Assembly: GCF_014218805.1 (NCBI RefSeq)
Contig: NZ_JACJUV010000001.1
Coordinates: forward strand, 1,496,001 to 1,560,000
Length of the DNA stretch: 64,000 bases
Reading direction: 5' to 3'
Source: Teredinibacter franksiae
Lineage (GTDB): Bacteria; Pseudomonadota; Gammaproteobacteria; Pseudomonadales; Cellvibrionaceae
Position 1 is the first letter of the stretch, and the number at the start of each line of letters is the position of its first letter. Positions 1 to 8,604 of the stretch are shown here, piece after piece. The notes under the pieces were generated by a model. That model was not told the origin of the DNA and searched no databases. It was given only the letters and a program-made list of their open reading frames with translations. The position numbers and the translations under genes are program-made.

Positions 1-255
1 CGATTTCATCGCAGTGTGGCCACTTTACTTCGGCTCACGGATAAACCCGTTGTATACTTTTTCTAACGCGCTCAAAGCACTCATGCAGTTTCTGCTCAAA
101 CTCACCGTCACAAACTTGCTTCGATTGCCTGTGTCTCCAACTTCATTCGCTATGAAAACTTTTTGCACTGGGGTAGGTGGTTTTGTTCATGTCTGTTAAT
201 TCGTGACTAATGGCTAAATGCCGAATGTAGGGCCGGACCCGAATGGCACGAAAAG

Positions 256-1230
256 TCACTTAGTGTACTTAAACGCTTGTTCTTTTTTACGCACAGATCC
301 TGGCGATACCCCCATTGTGCGTTTAAACGCGCGAGAAAAAGCCGCCTCAGATTGATAACCCAGTTGACCCGCCAATTCACCGAGGCTAATCGCGCCTTCT
401 TGCAGCCGGCTACGTGCAATGAGCATTCGCCAGCGCGTTAAATATTGTATTACGGGTTCGCCGACGAAAGCGGTGAATCTGGCAGCCAGCCCGGAGCGGG
501 ACAAGCCGACATCTTTGGCGAGGTTTGCAATGGTCCAATTTTTTTCGGGCTGACGATGAATCGCGGCTAGCGCACGACCCACCTGTTTATCTTTGAGTGC
601 AGCTAGCCAGCCTTTGCTAGCTTCGGGTGCGGTATCGATCCAAGTACGAATTGCCTGAATTACGAGAATATCCGCTAGGTTGGACATTATGGTTTGCCCA
701 CCCGGTTTTTGATCATGTGCCTCTCGGGCGATAAAGCGCAGGGTCTGTTGAAGCCAGTTATCGATCTCGTTATCCCAGCTGTCAATATGAAGCACTTCGG
801 GCAATTGAGTAATCAGTTGTTGGCCGGATACGTGATCAAAGCTCATTACACAGCAGGTTAATTTTGTTTTCGTGCCGCCACCACCGTATTCCAACACTTC
901 ATATCGTTCGCTAATTTGCTGTACGGGTAAATCAAAAAAACTCTTCACTTCGGAACCGAGCTCATCCATTAAGCGGTGTCCAAGGCCGTGGGGCACCAAG
1001 GCCAAACTACCCTGTCGCATTAAAATGGGCTCGCGGTCCCCCAACTGCAACCAACATTGCCCTTGCGTGATGATGTGGAACATCATCATTCCCGGCAGCA
1101 CGGGCATTTCCATACCCCAAGGGGCACTCAAATCTGAGAGAGCATAAAGGCTGCCATTTAGCCGCAATTGGTAAAGGGTTTCACCAAGCGGGTCGGAAAA
1201 ACGGGGAAATTCTCTCTGATATTTCTTCAT
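256..1230 (-). CDS. AraC-family transcriptional regulator
   Basis: A 324-residue regulator with an N-terminal cupin-like sensor half and a C-terminal AraC double helix-turn-helix. The first HTH lies around WTIANLAKDVGLSRSGLAARF and the second around ISLGELAGQLGYQSEAAFSRAF, followed by the family's closing GVSP motif. It is transcribed divergently from the NmrA-like gene at 1388, with about 157 bases between the two starts, so control of that neighbour is a natural inference. The first ATG is used and the length is normal for the cupin-type AraC subgroup. The ligand cannot be read from the sequence. Confidence 0.9.
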   Translation of the reverse strand: MKKYQREFPRFSDPLGETLYQLRLNGSLYALSDLSAPWGMEMPVLPGMMMFHIITQGQCWLQLGDREPILMRQGSLALVPHGLGHRLMDELGSEVKSFFDLPVQQISERYEVLEYGGGGTKTKLTCCVMSFDHVSGQQLITQLPEVLHIDSWDNEIDNWLQQTLRFIAREAHDQKPGGQTIMSNLADILVIQAIRTWIDTAPEASKGWLAALKDKQVGRALAAIHRQPEKNWTIANLAKDVGLSRSGLAARFTAFVGEPVIQYLTRWRMLIARSRLQEGAISLGELAGQLGYQSEAAFSRAFKRTMGVSPGSVRKKEQAFKYTK

Positions 1231-1387
1231 CGTGCGATTTTGTCACCTTATTTTCTAATAACCCAATAAATATGGACGATATGCAATTATAAATGGATTT
1301 TTAGGCATTAATAATCCAACCCTATGCCTTCATAGTACACCCCTACACACAATAAGTACCCCTAAACAGCAATGAGAGGAAAAGACT

Positions 1388-2245
1388 ATGAAAGAGAAAC
1401 CCATATTAATCATTGGCAACACCGGTAAAACGGGCGTGCGTATTCAGCAGCGCTTAGAAAAACTAGGTTACCCAACACGGGGCGCGTCGCGTTCTAGCAC
1501 GCCTCGCTTTGATTGGAATGAACCGGCGACATGGCAGGGTGTTTTGTCTGGAGTGTCCCGTGCCTACGTTTCATTCCATCCTGATTTAGCTATTCCTGCT
1601 GCGGAAAAAATTATTTATGGATTTGTAACAGCAGCCAGAGACGCTGGCGTAGAGCATCTGGTGCTACTTTCCGGTCGTGGCGAGGAGGGCGCTATTCGAG
1701 CGGAAAACGTGGTTAAAGCAAGCGGCTTGAGCTGGAATATTGTGCGTGCTAGTTGGTTTGCGCAAAATTTTAGTGAAGGTTTTATGTTAGAGGGCATTCT
1801 CAATGGTGAATTGGTGTTACCGGAGTGCCGTGTACGCGAGCCTTTTATTGATGTCGATGACATAGCCGACGTCGCCGTTGCCGCGCTGACGAAAACGAAT
1901 TTGCGCAATAAATTGTTTGAAGTTACCGGCCCGCGGTCTATAACTTTCGAAGAATGTATTCTCGCTATTAACGCAGCCGTTAGTTCAATTGATTGCCGAA
2001 CGATTCAATACATACCTGTGCCAATCGAAGACTATATCGACGCGTTGAAATCGCAAGGCTTTCCTGAAGACTTTCAATGGTTAGTGCGCGAGCTATTTAC
2101 AGTGGTGTTTGATGGCAGAAACACGCCGGTAGTGAATGGTGTGGAAGAAGCATTGGGTCGACCCGCTACAGACTTTAATGACTATGTAAAAAAAGCTTTG
2201 GCGGCGGGTGCTTGGGCACCACAGGTACAAGTAAGTAACGCTTAG
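1388..2245 (+). CDS. NmrA-like NAD(P)-binding protein
   Basis: A 285-residue atypical short-chain-dehydrogenase-fold protein. The N-terminal dinucleotide-binding loop GNTGKTG is at residues 10-16 after a hydrophobic first strand. The mid-protein pattern (LVLLSGRGEEG, then WNIVRASWFAQNF) matches NmrA and ergot-alkaloid-type NAD(P)-binding proteins, which act as redox sensors or reductases. A purine-rich ribosome binding site (AGAGGA) precedes the ATG. It is probably co-regulated with the divergent AraC gene and may be co-transcribed with the DUF1772 gene about 100 bases downstream. The substrate is unknown. Confidence 0.85.
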   Translation: MKEKPILIIGNTGKTGVRIQQRLEKLGYPTRGASRSSTPRFDWNEPATWQGVLSGVSRAYVSFHPDLAIPAAEKIIYGFVTAARDAGVEHLVLLSGRGEEGAIRAENVVKASGLSWNIVRASWFAQNFSEGFMLEGILNGELVLPECRVREPFIDVDDIADVAVAALTKTNLRNKLFEVTGPRSITFEECILAINAAVSSIDCRTIQYIPVPIEDYIDALKSQGFPEDFQWLVRELFTVVFDGRNTPVVNGVEEALGRPATDFNDYVKKALAAGAWAPQVQVSNA

Positions 2246-2351
2246 TTGGTATCTTTAATTTCTTATCTTAGAGCCTTAATAAACCAAGCCTATTGTTCTA
2301 GCGATGTAAGGAATTAACTGACATCGCGATTAAAAATAAGGAGTTGTCGCA

Positions 2352-2843
2352 ATGATACTGGGCGTTATTTTTGAAAGACTATTATTTCTTGCAACATTTT
2401 TGTGCTCTCTAACGGCAGGATTTCTTTTTGCTTTTTCGGTGGTTGTAATGCCAGGTTTAAAGCGACTTAATAACCGGGAGTTTATTCGTGCATTTCAAGT
2501 GATTGATGGCGTGATACAAAATAACCAGCCGCTATTCATCGTCGTTTGGGTGGGGTCTATTGTTGCGCTGTTGGCGTCGTTTTTACTGAGCCTTAGCGTA
2601 TTGGAGGGCGGCGTGAACTTGCAGCTAATGTTTGCAACGCTTGTCTATATTTTCGGTGTCCAATTGCCCACTTTTATCATTAATGTGCCGTTGAACAACA
2701 AACTTCAATCTTTGCGTGTTGATGCTTTGGATGATTCTGCGGGATTAAAAGCACGCAATGAATTCGAGCCGAGCTGGAATAAATGGAATAGCTTTAGGTC
2801 AATTCTCTCAATTTTAGTGTCGCTTCTATTGATCTCTTTGTGA
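2352..2843 (+). CDS. DUF1772-type integral membrane protein
   Basis: A 163-residue very hydrophobic protein with about four predicted membrane spans: the N-terminal FLATFLCSLTAGFLFAFSVV segment, the WVGSIVALLASFLLSL segment, the LMFATLVYIFGV segment and a C-terminal ILSILVSLLLISL. The NVPLNNKLQ stretch between spans 3 and 4 and the FEPSWNKWN motif are typical of the DUF1772/anthrone-oxygenase-like family. An AAGGAG ribosome binding site lies just upstream of the ATG. Pairing with an NAD(P)-binding protein and an AraC regulator fits a small detoxification or redox operon, but no substrate can be named. Confidence 0.75.
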   Translation: MILGVIFERLLFLATFLCSLTAGFLFAFSVVVMPGLKRLNNREFIRAFQVIDGVIQNNQPLFIVVWVGSIVALLASFLLSLSVLEGGVNLQLMFATLVYIFGVQLPTFIINVPLNNKLQSLRVDALDDSAGLKARNEFEPSWNKWNSFRSILSILVSLLLISL

Positions 2844-2885
2844 ATTAAAATTTCAGGAGGGGCAAAGCTGGCTATCGGTTGTGCT

Positions 2886-2940
2886 GAGCTCAATAACCAT
2901 GAGCTCAATAACCATGAGCTCAATAACCATGAGCTCAATA
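2886..2940. repeat. 15-bp direct tandem repeat (3.7 copies)
   Basis: The 15-base unit GAGCTCAATAACCAT occurs three times head to tail (2886-2930), followed by a partial fourth unit (2931-2940) that runs straight into the CAATAGGACACCCACTC element. The repeat can be read in frame on either strand, but nothing else suggests translation. Confidence 0.9.
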
Positions 2941-2959
2941 GGACACCCACTCGCCATTG
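2936..2959. repeat. GGACACCCAC repeat element, copy 1
   Basis: The core CAATAGGACACCCACTC followed by one variable base and CCATTG is shared with positions 8590-8613, where only one base in 24 differs. A diverged copy with the same GGACACCCAC core lies at 5313-5329. The other two copies lie just upstream of RAYT transposase genes, so this is probably a REP-type end mobilised by such enzymes. This copy has no transposase next to it. Confidence 0.7.
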
Positions 2960-3563
2960 GTTACGAAATCAAGTTGACTGTAACTGCAAATTTGAAATCA
3001 GCAAAAGCCCATGTAGATATGAACCTAAAAAATGGGCTATTTACTCCCAGCTTAAACCGCGCGCTAGAAAAAATAGATCTAGCTAACTGAATAATATGGG
3101 CGAAAACGTAAGTACGATCAATAGGGTCAACGATCAACGGGGTCAGAGACATTGATCGTTTTCCAATGATCTATTTTTTTGTCATATCGTGTTCTTGAGT
3201 TAGTTCTATATTCTGCTTTCGGCCAATAGAGGACGTTGGAAATTCAATGACCCTGAACCGAATGGCACCTACTTATGCTCTAAAACCAGCAGCCATAGGG
3301 CTCAGCGACTCATTTTTTGAATGAAAGACTTTGCTCTACATACCTCTGTCCTGCGGAAACAACCAAAAAACAACTAAGCATCATTATTGTCAGTAACACT
3401 TGATGGGCTTGAACCACCCATACTTACTGAGATTAAGGTCTTAAGTAAGTGCCATTCGACCCTGAACCCTTTGGTCTGTTCATTAAGGCTAAATATATGT
3501 GCTGTGGCAGAACGCTAATGGAAATGTTGCTTGATGGAAAAATGAATTGGGTTGAGAAGAATT

Positions 3564-3630
3564 TAGCTCAGACGTGACCTGACATTTACCCGCTATTCGG
3601 AGCGGCAAATTTCAGGTTAAGTCTGAGCTA
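3564..3630. repeat. Long imperfect inverted repeat
   Basis: The left arm TAGCTCAGACGTGACCTGA (3564-3582) pairs with the right arm TCAGGTTAAGTCTGAGCTA (3612-3630). The loop contains a second perfect hairpin, CCGCT/AGCGG (3589-3604). A further TAGCTCAG starts at 3641. The cruciform-like structure lacks a T tract and fits a small non-autonomous mobile palindrome better than a terminator. Confidence 0.7.
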
Positions 3631-3750
3631 CTAAAAAAAATAGCTCAGTTCTACGCTGACAGCCACCCTCTAAATTAACTGGGAACTGAAAGATCAAATC
3701 TGAGCCACGATAAATAAAGTCGATTGGGATTGCCTTCTTATCTGTGACCT

Positions 3751-4854
3751 TTAGTTAACAACGTTGATTTCCATTATAGTTCCATTTGATTTGCAATCCA
3801 TTTCCGGATCGTCAAATTCCGGCTCATAATCACAAGCTTCTACGCGAATGGAATAAGTCCCGGTTTCAAGATTTCTAAATGTGTGATCAGAATCATAACC
3901 AGTTAAGTATTTGGTAGTAGATCCACCGCCATGACGTCGGTACGTTATTGCTGGCCAAATATAAGTGCTGTCCATTGGCCATCCAACCCGAAAAGTTCCC
4001 ATATTGCTATAGTGTTTGACTGTTTTGCCCTTCCAAACATTGGGGAATTTGTAAACAGGCTTATCAAGCCAATCATTATAGAATAAACCTACACCACCAG
4101 AATATTTCCAATCACTTGTGCTGGTACTGCTAGCCGAAAACGTTCGAAGCCTAAAATAAATGTTAGCTCTGACTGAGCCTGCAGGGAAAAGGGAGTCAGG
4201 TAAGCCGGATACAGACGATTGAAGGATAGCATTTAAGTTTATATTGGTACTTTTAATGCCTGAAGCAAATTTTCCTACGGTGGTCCAGCCGTTCATCGAA
4301 CCGTTTACTTGAAGGTTATATTCAAGTGCAACCGAGCCATCTGAATGCGTCCATGAAACACCTACAGAGTCATTTCGGTCATAAAAATTCCATGCAAGTA
4401 CCTGGGAGTTAACAAGTCCACTATTCAAGGGAACACTATTGCCAGCTAGTTTTAAACCGCTGGCCGGATCACAAACTCTTGTGGAAGTAGTAACGGACTC
4501 TAAGAAAGGGATGCTGCCTGTGCATCCAAGCCAAACGTCTTCTGTTTTTGGTACATATTGGTAATTCCCTCCATATTCAACGCAATCGCCATTTGAAATA
4601 CTAAATACATCAGAGAGATACTTCCGGGTATTTGTTGTTCTACTAACATAGTCAGAAAGTGGGTAAGTTTCTAATTCACGCTCTGGGCACGCATTTTCTA
4701 TGAATAACCATATAGTAGCGTCACAATTTACAGTGCCTTCATAGTATTTTGTTGTTGTATAAACATTTGGGCAGTCTGCCGCTCCGTACGCCGTTGCAGA
4801 TAACATTAAGCCAGCAAGTACATAACTGTGATATTTCAATATTTTTTTCAACAT
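3751..4854 (-). CDS. Secreted protein of unknown function
   Basis: A 367-residue protein with a clear Sec signal peptide (MLKKILKYHSYVLAGLMLS, cleavage near ATAYGA). The N-terminal third has several cysteines (ADCPN, NCDAT, ENACPE, GDCVEY, LGCTGS, RVCDPA) that may form disulfides. The middle and C-terminal parts are Ser/Thr/Tyr-rich beta-type sequence, with two segments that resemble fibronectin-III-like strands (LEYNLQVNGS and TGTYSIRVEACD). No catalytic motif is recognised. It stands alone, flanked by repeat-rich non-coding DNA, in the accessory island. Confidence 0.65.
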   Translation of the reverse strand: MLKKILKYHSYVLAGLMLSATAYGAADCPNVYTTTKYYEGTVNCDATIWLFIENACPERELETYPLSDYVSRTTNTRKYLSDVFSISNGDCVEYGGNYQYVPKTEDVWLGCTGSIPFLESVTTSTRVCDPASGLKLAGNSVPLNSGLVNSQVLAWNFYDRNDSVGVSWTHSDGSVALEYNLQVNGSMNGWTTVGKFASGIKSTNINLNAILQSSVSGLPDSLFPAGSVRANIYFRLRTFSASSTSTSDWKYSGGVGLFYNDWLDKPVYKFPNVWKGKTVKHYSNMGTFRVGWPMDSTYIWPAITYRRHGGGSTTKYLTGYDSDHTFRNLETGTYSIRVEACDYEPEFDDPEMDCKSNGTIMEINVVN

Positions 4855-5171
4855 CTATAGTGCTCCTTTACTAAAAGTTGAGATGGTGATTATGCTTGGA
4901 ATAAAATAATATCGTAATTCAGAGTGCGAACTCAACTACTACTGCCGTACCGTGATGATTTAGTATAAAAGCATTTGAGGTACTGCCGATGTCCGCGTGG
5001 GGTTTATATCGCCGTTTTTCAAAGCAACCACATTAACGCCTCGACAGCTACAGTAATATCCAAATCTTGCTGCCGTGCCTTGATGGTTTGGGAAAGATCT
5101 AGCAGTTTTTTCCGCAAAGCCTCTAACAATATTTTTCGTAACAGGCCCCAATGAAACAGAATAAACCCGCT

Positions 5172-5204
5172 TTGGCGCACAAAAAATAGTTTTATGTGCG
5201 CCAA
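5172..5204. repeat. Perfect 10-bp inverted repeat
   Basis: The arms TTGGCGCACA (5172-5181) and TGTGCGCCAA (5195-5204) pair completely around a 13-base A/T-rich loop. There is no following T run and no nearby gene end, so a REP-like palindrome is more likely than a terminator. Confidence 0.7.
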
Positions 5205-5312
5205 TTTATTCACGCTCAAATATGTGATTCTGTTAACGAGCTAACCAATGTTAGCATAGCTTGGTTACCGGCGGTTTTGATGGGGCGCAAAGCGTTTTGG
5301 GTTTGGTGAAAA

Positions 5313-5340
5313 CAATGTAGGACACCCACACTAACACTTG
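5313..5340. repeat. GGACACCCAC repeat element, diverged copy 2
   Basis: CAATGTAGGACACCCACACTA shares CAAT and the full GGACACCCAC core with the copies at 2936 and 8590, but its 3' flank differs. It sits about 70 bases upstream of the first RAYT start, a position similar to the copy before the second RAYT. Confidence 0.5.
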
Positions 5341-5398
5341 AACCCAACAAAAAATCACTGTACATTATCCCAGTAGCCAGAAACTCAAGGAATGAGCC

Positions 5399-6424
5399 AT
5401 GCCCCGCCCAAGGAAGCAACAAATCTCCCTAGATGCTACCCCCTACTACCATTGTACCTCTCGCTGCGTACGCAGGGCCTTTCTCTGTGGTCTGGATTCC
5501 TTAATCGGTAAAAATTACGAATACCGCCGTCAATGGGTTGAAGACCGTATTCTATTTTTGGGGGAGGTTTTCTGCATTGACGTGTGTGCCTACGCCGTAA
5601 TGAGTAACCACCATCATGTGGTATTACACATCAATATGGCACAAGCCCATAATTTAAGTGACTTAGAGGTATGCGAACGTTGGCACAAGCTTTACAAGGG
5701 CACCCTATTAACTCAGAAGTTCGTAAAAAGTGAACCGCTCGACGAGGCCCAATGGCTTGCCGTTAAGGAAAAACTGGACCACTGGCGGCTTGAACTAGCC
5801 AATATCAGCCGCTGGATGTGGGCCTTAAACGAACCCATTGCCCGTATGGTAAACGCCGAAGACCAATGTACAGGACGCTTTTGGACAGGTTTTTGCTCCT
5901 GCAAAACCTGCATTTCCAACATCCATGTTGGTCAGCGCCGATTTAAATCACAAGCCTTACTCGATGAAAAAGCACTGGCCGCCTGTATGGCCTACGTGGA
6001 TTTAAACCCCATTCGAGCCAAAATGGCCAAGACACCAGAAAGCTCTGACCACACCTCAATAAAACGCCGTATTGAAAACCAAGAGACTAATAACCCACAA
6101 CCGTTAAAGCTCGCCGAATTTGTGGGAAACCCAAGAGAACCCATGCCCCAGGGTCTACCCTTTCACTTACAAGATTACGTACAGCTTGTAGACATTACCG
6201 GAAGGGCTATTCGTGAAGACAAACGTGGCTTTATCGACAACAACTTACCCCCCATTCTTGAGCGCCTCAATATCTCCAGCCGTAAATGGCTTATACTGAC
6301 CACCCAGTTTGAATCCAAATTCAAAAGTTTGGTTGGCTGTAAGGAGAAGCTAATGCTTGCAGCAAAGGCATTAGGGCTGCAAAGAAGACCGGCTTACGCC
6401 AATTGTGAAGCAATATTCCACTAA
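5399..6424 (+). CDS. REP-associated tyrosine transposase (RAYT), interrupted in frame by a palindrome
   Basis: A 341-residue Y1/HUH-type transposase. It has the RAYT start motif (ATPYYHCTSRCVRRAFLCG), the metal-binding histidine motif MSNHHHVV and the conserved MAYVDLNPIRAKM block. RAYTs nick and join single-stranded REP palindromes. Compared with the paralogue at 8675, the alignment CTGRFW-G-RFKSQALL is broken here by 16 extra residues (165-180), which come from a 48-base insertion carrying two hairpins. The frame is kept, but the insertion sits beside the conserved RFKSQALL strand, so activity is doubtful. The ATG follows a short purine-rich stretch. Confidence 0.88.
   Translation: MPRPRKQQISLDATPYYHCTSRCVRRAFLCGLDSLIGKNYEYRRQWVEDRILFLGEVFCIDVCAYAVMSNHHHVVLHINMAQAHNLSDLEVCERWHKLYKGTLLTQKFVKSEPLDEAQWLAVKEKLDHWRLELANISRWMWALNEPIARMVNAEDQCTGRFWTGFCSCKTCISNIHVGQRRFKSQALLDEKALAACMAYVDLNPIRAKMAKTPESSDHTSIKRRIENQETNNPQPLKLAEFVGNPREPMPQGLPFHLQDYVQLVDITGRAIREDKRGFIDNNLPPILERLNISSRKWLILTTQFESKFKSLVGCKEKLMLAAKALGLQRRPAYANCEAIFH
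5886..5938. mobile_element. Small palindromic insertion inside the RAYT gene
   Basis: Relative to the paralogue, about 48 bases (5891-5938) are inserted in frame. They form, with flanking bases, an 11/10-bp hairpin (CAGGTTTTTGC with GCAAAACCTG, 5886-5910) and a perfect 7-bp hairpin (CCAACAT/ATGTTGG, 5916-5931). A double-hairpin unit of this size is the architecture of a REP doublet or MITE. Confidence 0.7.
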
Positions 6425-6843
6425 CACTTCCATTCAACATTAAATCCCGCCCTACTTTCTCCCCGAGAGGGGAACAATCTCGCTTTAAATTCCAGTAAAC
6501 TCTATTTTTTAATGCCAAAACAGGCCCCCGTATTCAACGGGAAAAAGAACAACGCCTTTATCGAAAAACCTTCCAACAATTTGAGCATATCCCTCTTAAG
6601 ATGGCTGTCTCATTAAGCTCGAAAGCTATGAAGATGGGGGTGGCGACTGATAATGGTTATTCTGGTGGGGAACCGGTCTAATCTAGTAGGGAACTGACAA
6701 ATCTAATGGGGAGCCGCACCTCAAACCTGCAAATGACAAACTATTGGTCATTTGAAGGTTTTTGTGTGCGCTGCCTGTACACGAACAGCTCATGCTCTGG
6801 TCAACTAAAACCGGACACAATAATTTTATATTTAAAATACTTC
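6425..6843. other. Non-coding stretch with repeats
   Basis: No gene is seen. Between 6665 and 6716 there are about three diverged units of roughly 21 bases, beginning GGGGAACCGG, AGGGAACTGA and GGGGAGCCGC, with TCTAATCT or AATCTAAT between. Similar wording (GGGAACTGA ... GAGCC) recurs near 3680-3707. An inverted repeat follows at 6724-6760. Confidence 0.45.
6724..6760. repeat. Inverted repeat, 14-bp arms
   Basis: The arms AACCTGCAAATGAC (6724-6737) and GTCATTTGAAGGTT (6747-6760) pair with a single mismatch around a 9-base loop. It is about 85 bases beyond the stop of the E1-JAB gene on the minus strand. It could stop that transcript, although no clean T tract follows. Confidence 0.6.
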
Positions 6844-8604
6844 CTAAAAATTAACGACAATGCCATGCTTATTCAAATAGAATCCAATCGCACTTTCAGA
6901 GGCTATAATCATAAGCGCTGGCAAACCCTCAACTTGCAATTCAGTAGATAAAAAACTCAATTGCCCTATATCGTCACCACTTGTCAAAGCTCCACAATTA
7001 GGCGGATGAGAATGCCACTCTCCGACATAAGTGACAATTCCCGCAGTCCTATTTTTACAATCATCAAGGATGCTTTCTGAATCATACGCTCCTCTAGTAA
7101 AACTAGACGGAGTCGACTCACTATTTTCAGGTGCAGGACAAGCGTTGACCAGTGTTATAGTTTTATCCTTCTGATCAACAATTCCAAAGATAATTCCCCC
7201 TGTTTCATTAGGTAGAGAATCGCTTCGAAAGGCAGTAATCTTTTTTAAAAATCCATCATCCCAAATAACTTCCCAGTTATTAAGAAATATTGAACGACAA
7301 GGGAACACAGGAATGTCGTAAAAAGATATTGCTCCTGAGTTATCGTGGTAATCCCAAACACAAATTTTTGCTTCGTTACACGACGATTTTTTCCTTATTT
7401 GACGAGCTAACGTAGCTGCATGAATATGTACAAGTTCATTCGATAACGACAGCGTTACTTCGCGACAGTCAGCCCCAACCCAATGGCGTCCAACATGGCC
7501 TGATAAATGCTCTTCTCCCCAATCTTCATTTAGAATGGCGCGATAGTATTGTGCTTCCAAACTATTACAGCGTATCTCTCTATGCTTATCTTCAAGCAGC
7601 ATTACAGATGCTGAACCCGAAGGCGTAATAAATGCACTGACTGTTCGTGGGAAACTATCGCTACGCGAAACAACTCTAGGAACATGCAATGTTGTTGTAA
7701 CATCAACGAGAAAATGAGACTTTTCGATTTTATCATTTAGCACTTTGTCTTCAGACAAAATGCTAGTTACGAATGCTTTAGATTGTGAGTTAACTTTTTC
7801 TGAATGAATACTATTGACCAACGAATTGACCACAACTGCTTTTGGAAAACCGACCGCAGAGTTCGAAGAGATATGCCTCACGAGATTGTGAGCCTGAATT
7901 GTGTCATCATCAACATATGCCCATTCCCCCCAACATTCCCTTCCCCATATTTCAGCCAACATTCCTCCAAGCGCACCTGCTCCAGCAATAATACCTGCTG
8001 GGCCGCCGTCATCTGGAGTAATATCAGAATACTGCCTAATCTCCTCTTCATTTGGGTAACATTTGACATTCACAGGAAATATTGAAACCGACTTCCACTG
8101 ATCACTTTCACTTCCCCCCATAACATCCCTATACCATTTATTCTCCTCTTTAGCCTTAAACAATACAGAAAGGCTTTGACCCAATATGCCAATACCAGCG
8201 TCAACCATAAACCCCTGAACTTCTAGCTTCTGAACAATGCCTAGCCGAGATCTTGGAATACCAAGTAGAACCAGAACGAACTCCTTGCTACCTTGCTCTT
8301 TTACTTGAAGCCCCTTGTCAGTAACATGCTTTAAAACAGTTTCTTTCAAAGGTTGAACGACACTGCTCCCCCTTCGGCTCAAAAGGTCTTCTAGCCCTCC
8401 CAAAGTAAACGGATATTCCTCAATTGGCCCATTCTCTATTGCATCCAAAACAACTGAAACCGAAAGGCAGTAGGGTGCTTCTTTTTTCAAAGAATCAGTA
8501 TATGAGCCAATTAGAGTTTGCGTTTTTACGCCCTCGAAATTGACACCTTGAAAAACCAACTCTTTCTCTAGGCTATCTTCTGATAGGATCAATAGGACAC
8601 CCAC
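6844..8604 (-). CDS. E1-like (ThiF) adenylyltransferase fused to a JAB deubiquitinase-like domain, 5'-truncated
   Basis: A 586-residue open frame. Residues 205-400 form a ThiF/E1 domain: ATP loop GAGALGG (208-214), acidic strand VDDDTIQAHNLVRH (231-244), GFPKA (252-256) and a candidate catalytic cysteine in GADCRE (Cys380). Residues 455-586 form a JAB/JAMM isopeptidase: NETGG (Glu467), then HSH at 531-533, and Thr541 and Asp544 of the zinc motif. Residues 1-200 are unrecognised and may be the remains of an E2-like or linker region. The only start is a GTG inside the GGACACCCAC repeat, with a stop four codons before it, so the true N-terminus was probably lost. Fusions of this type belong to prokaryotic ubiquitin-like systems such as CBASS cap2/cap3. 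No E2, ubiquitin-like protein or nucleotidyltransferase is nearby. Confidence 0.8.
   Translation of the reverse strand: MGVLLILSEDSLEKELVFQGVNFEGVKTQTLIGSYTDSLKKEAPYCLSVSVVLDAIENGPIEEYPFTLGGLEDLLSRRGSSVVQPLKETVLKHVTDKGLQVKEQGSKEFVLVLLGIPRSRLGIVQKLEVQGFMVDAGIGILGQSLSVLFKAKEENKWYRDVMGGSESDQWKSVSIFPVNVKCYPNEEEIRQYSDITPDDGGPAGIIAGAGALGGMLAEIWGRECWGEWAYVDDDTIQAHNLVRHISSNSAVGFPKAVVVNSLVNSIHSEKVNSQSKAFVTSILSEDKVLNDKIEKSHFLVDVTTTLHVPRVVSRSDSFPRTVSAFITPSGSASVMLLEDKHREIRCNSLEAQYYRAILNEDWGEEHLSGHVGRHWVGADCREVTLSLSNELVHIHAATLARQIRKKSSCNEAKICVWDYHDNSGAISFYDIPVFPCRSIFLNNWEVIWDDGFLKKITAFRSDSLPNETGGIIFGIVDQKDKTITLVNACPAPENSESTPSSFTRGAYDSESILDDCKNRTAGIVTYVGEWHSHPPNCGALTSGDDIGQLSFLSTELQVEGLPALMIIASESAIGFYLNKHGIVVNF

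Larger units (their letters stand above)
2844..3750. other. Non-coding stretch rich in repeats
   Basis: No convincing gene is seen. Besides the tandem repeat, the GGACACCCAC element and the inverted repeat at 3564-3630, it holds a pair of related motifs around GTGCCATTCG. One is at 3249-3269, with ACCCTGAACC beside it in one orientation; the other is at 3449-3468 in the opposite orientation for the first half. A GGGGTCAGAGACATTGATC segment is near 3139. These are the kinds of short palindromic modules seen around RAYT genes. Confidence 0.5.
4855..5398. other. Non-coding stretch upstream of the first RAYT
   Basis: No credible gene is seen. It holds two related segments, CTGCCGTACCGTGATGATTT near 4940 and CTGCCGTGCCTTGATGGTTT near 5069. 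It also holds a perfect hairpin at 5172-5204 and the GGACACCCAC core at 5320-5329. It probably consists of RAYT-associated repeats. Confidence 0.45.

Noticed and set aside
1-255. A short plus-strand frame (14-199) at the window edge
   Set aside because: No ribosome site and no family similarity; the sequence before position 1 is unseen.
5172-5204. A rho-independent terminator
   Set aside because: No T tract and no upstream gene end; it fits a REP-like palindrome better.
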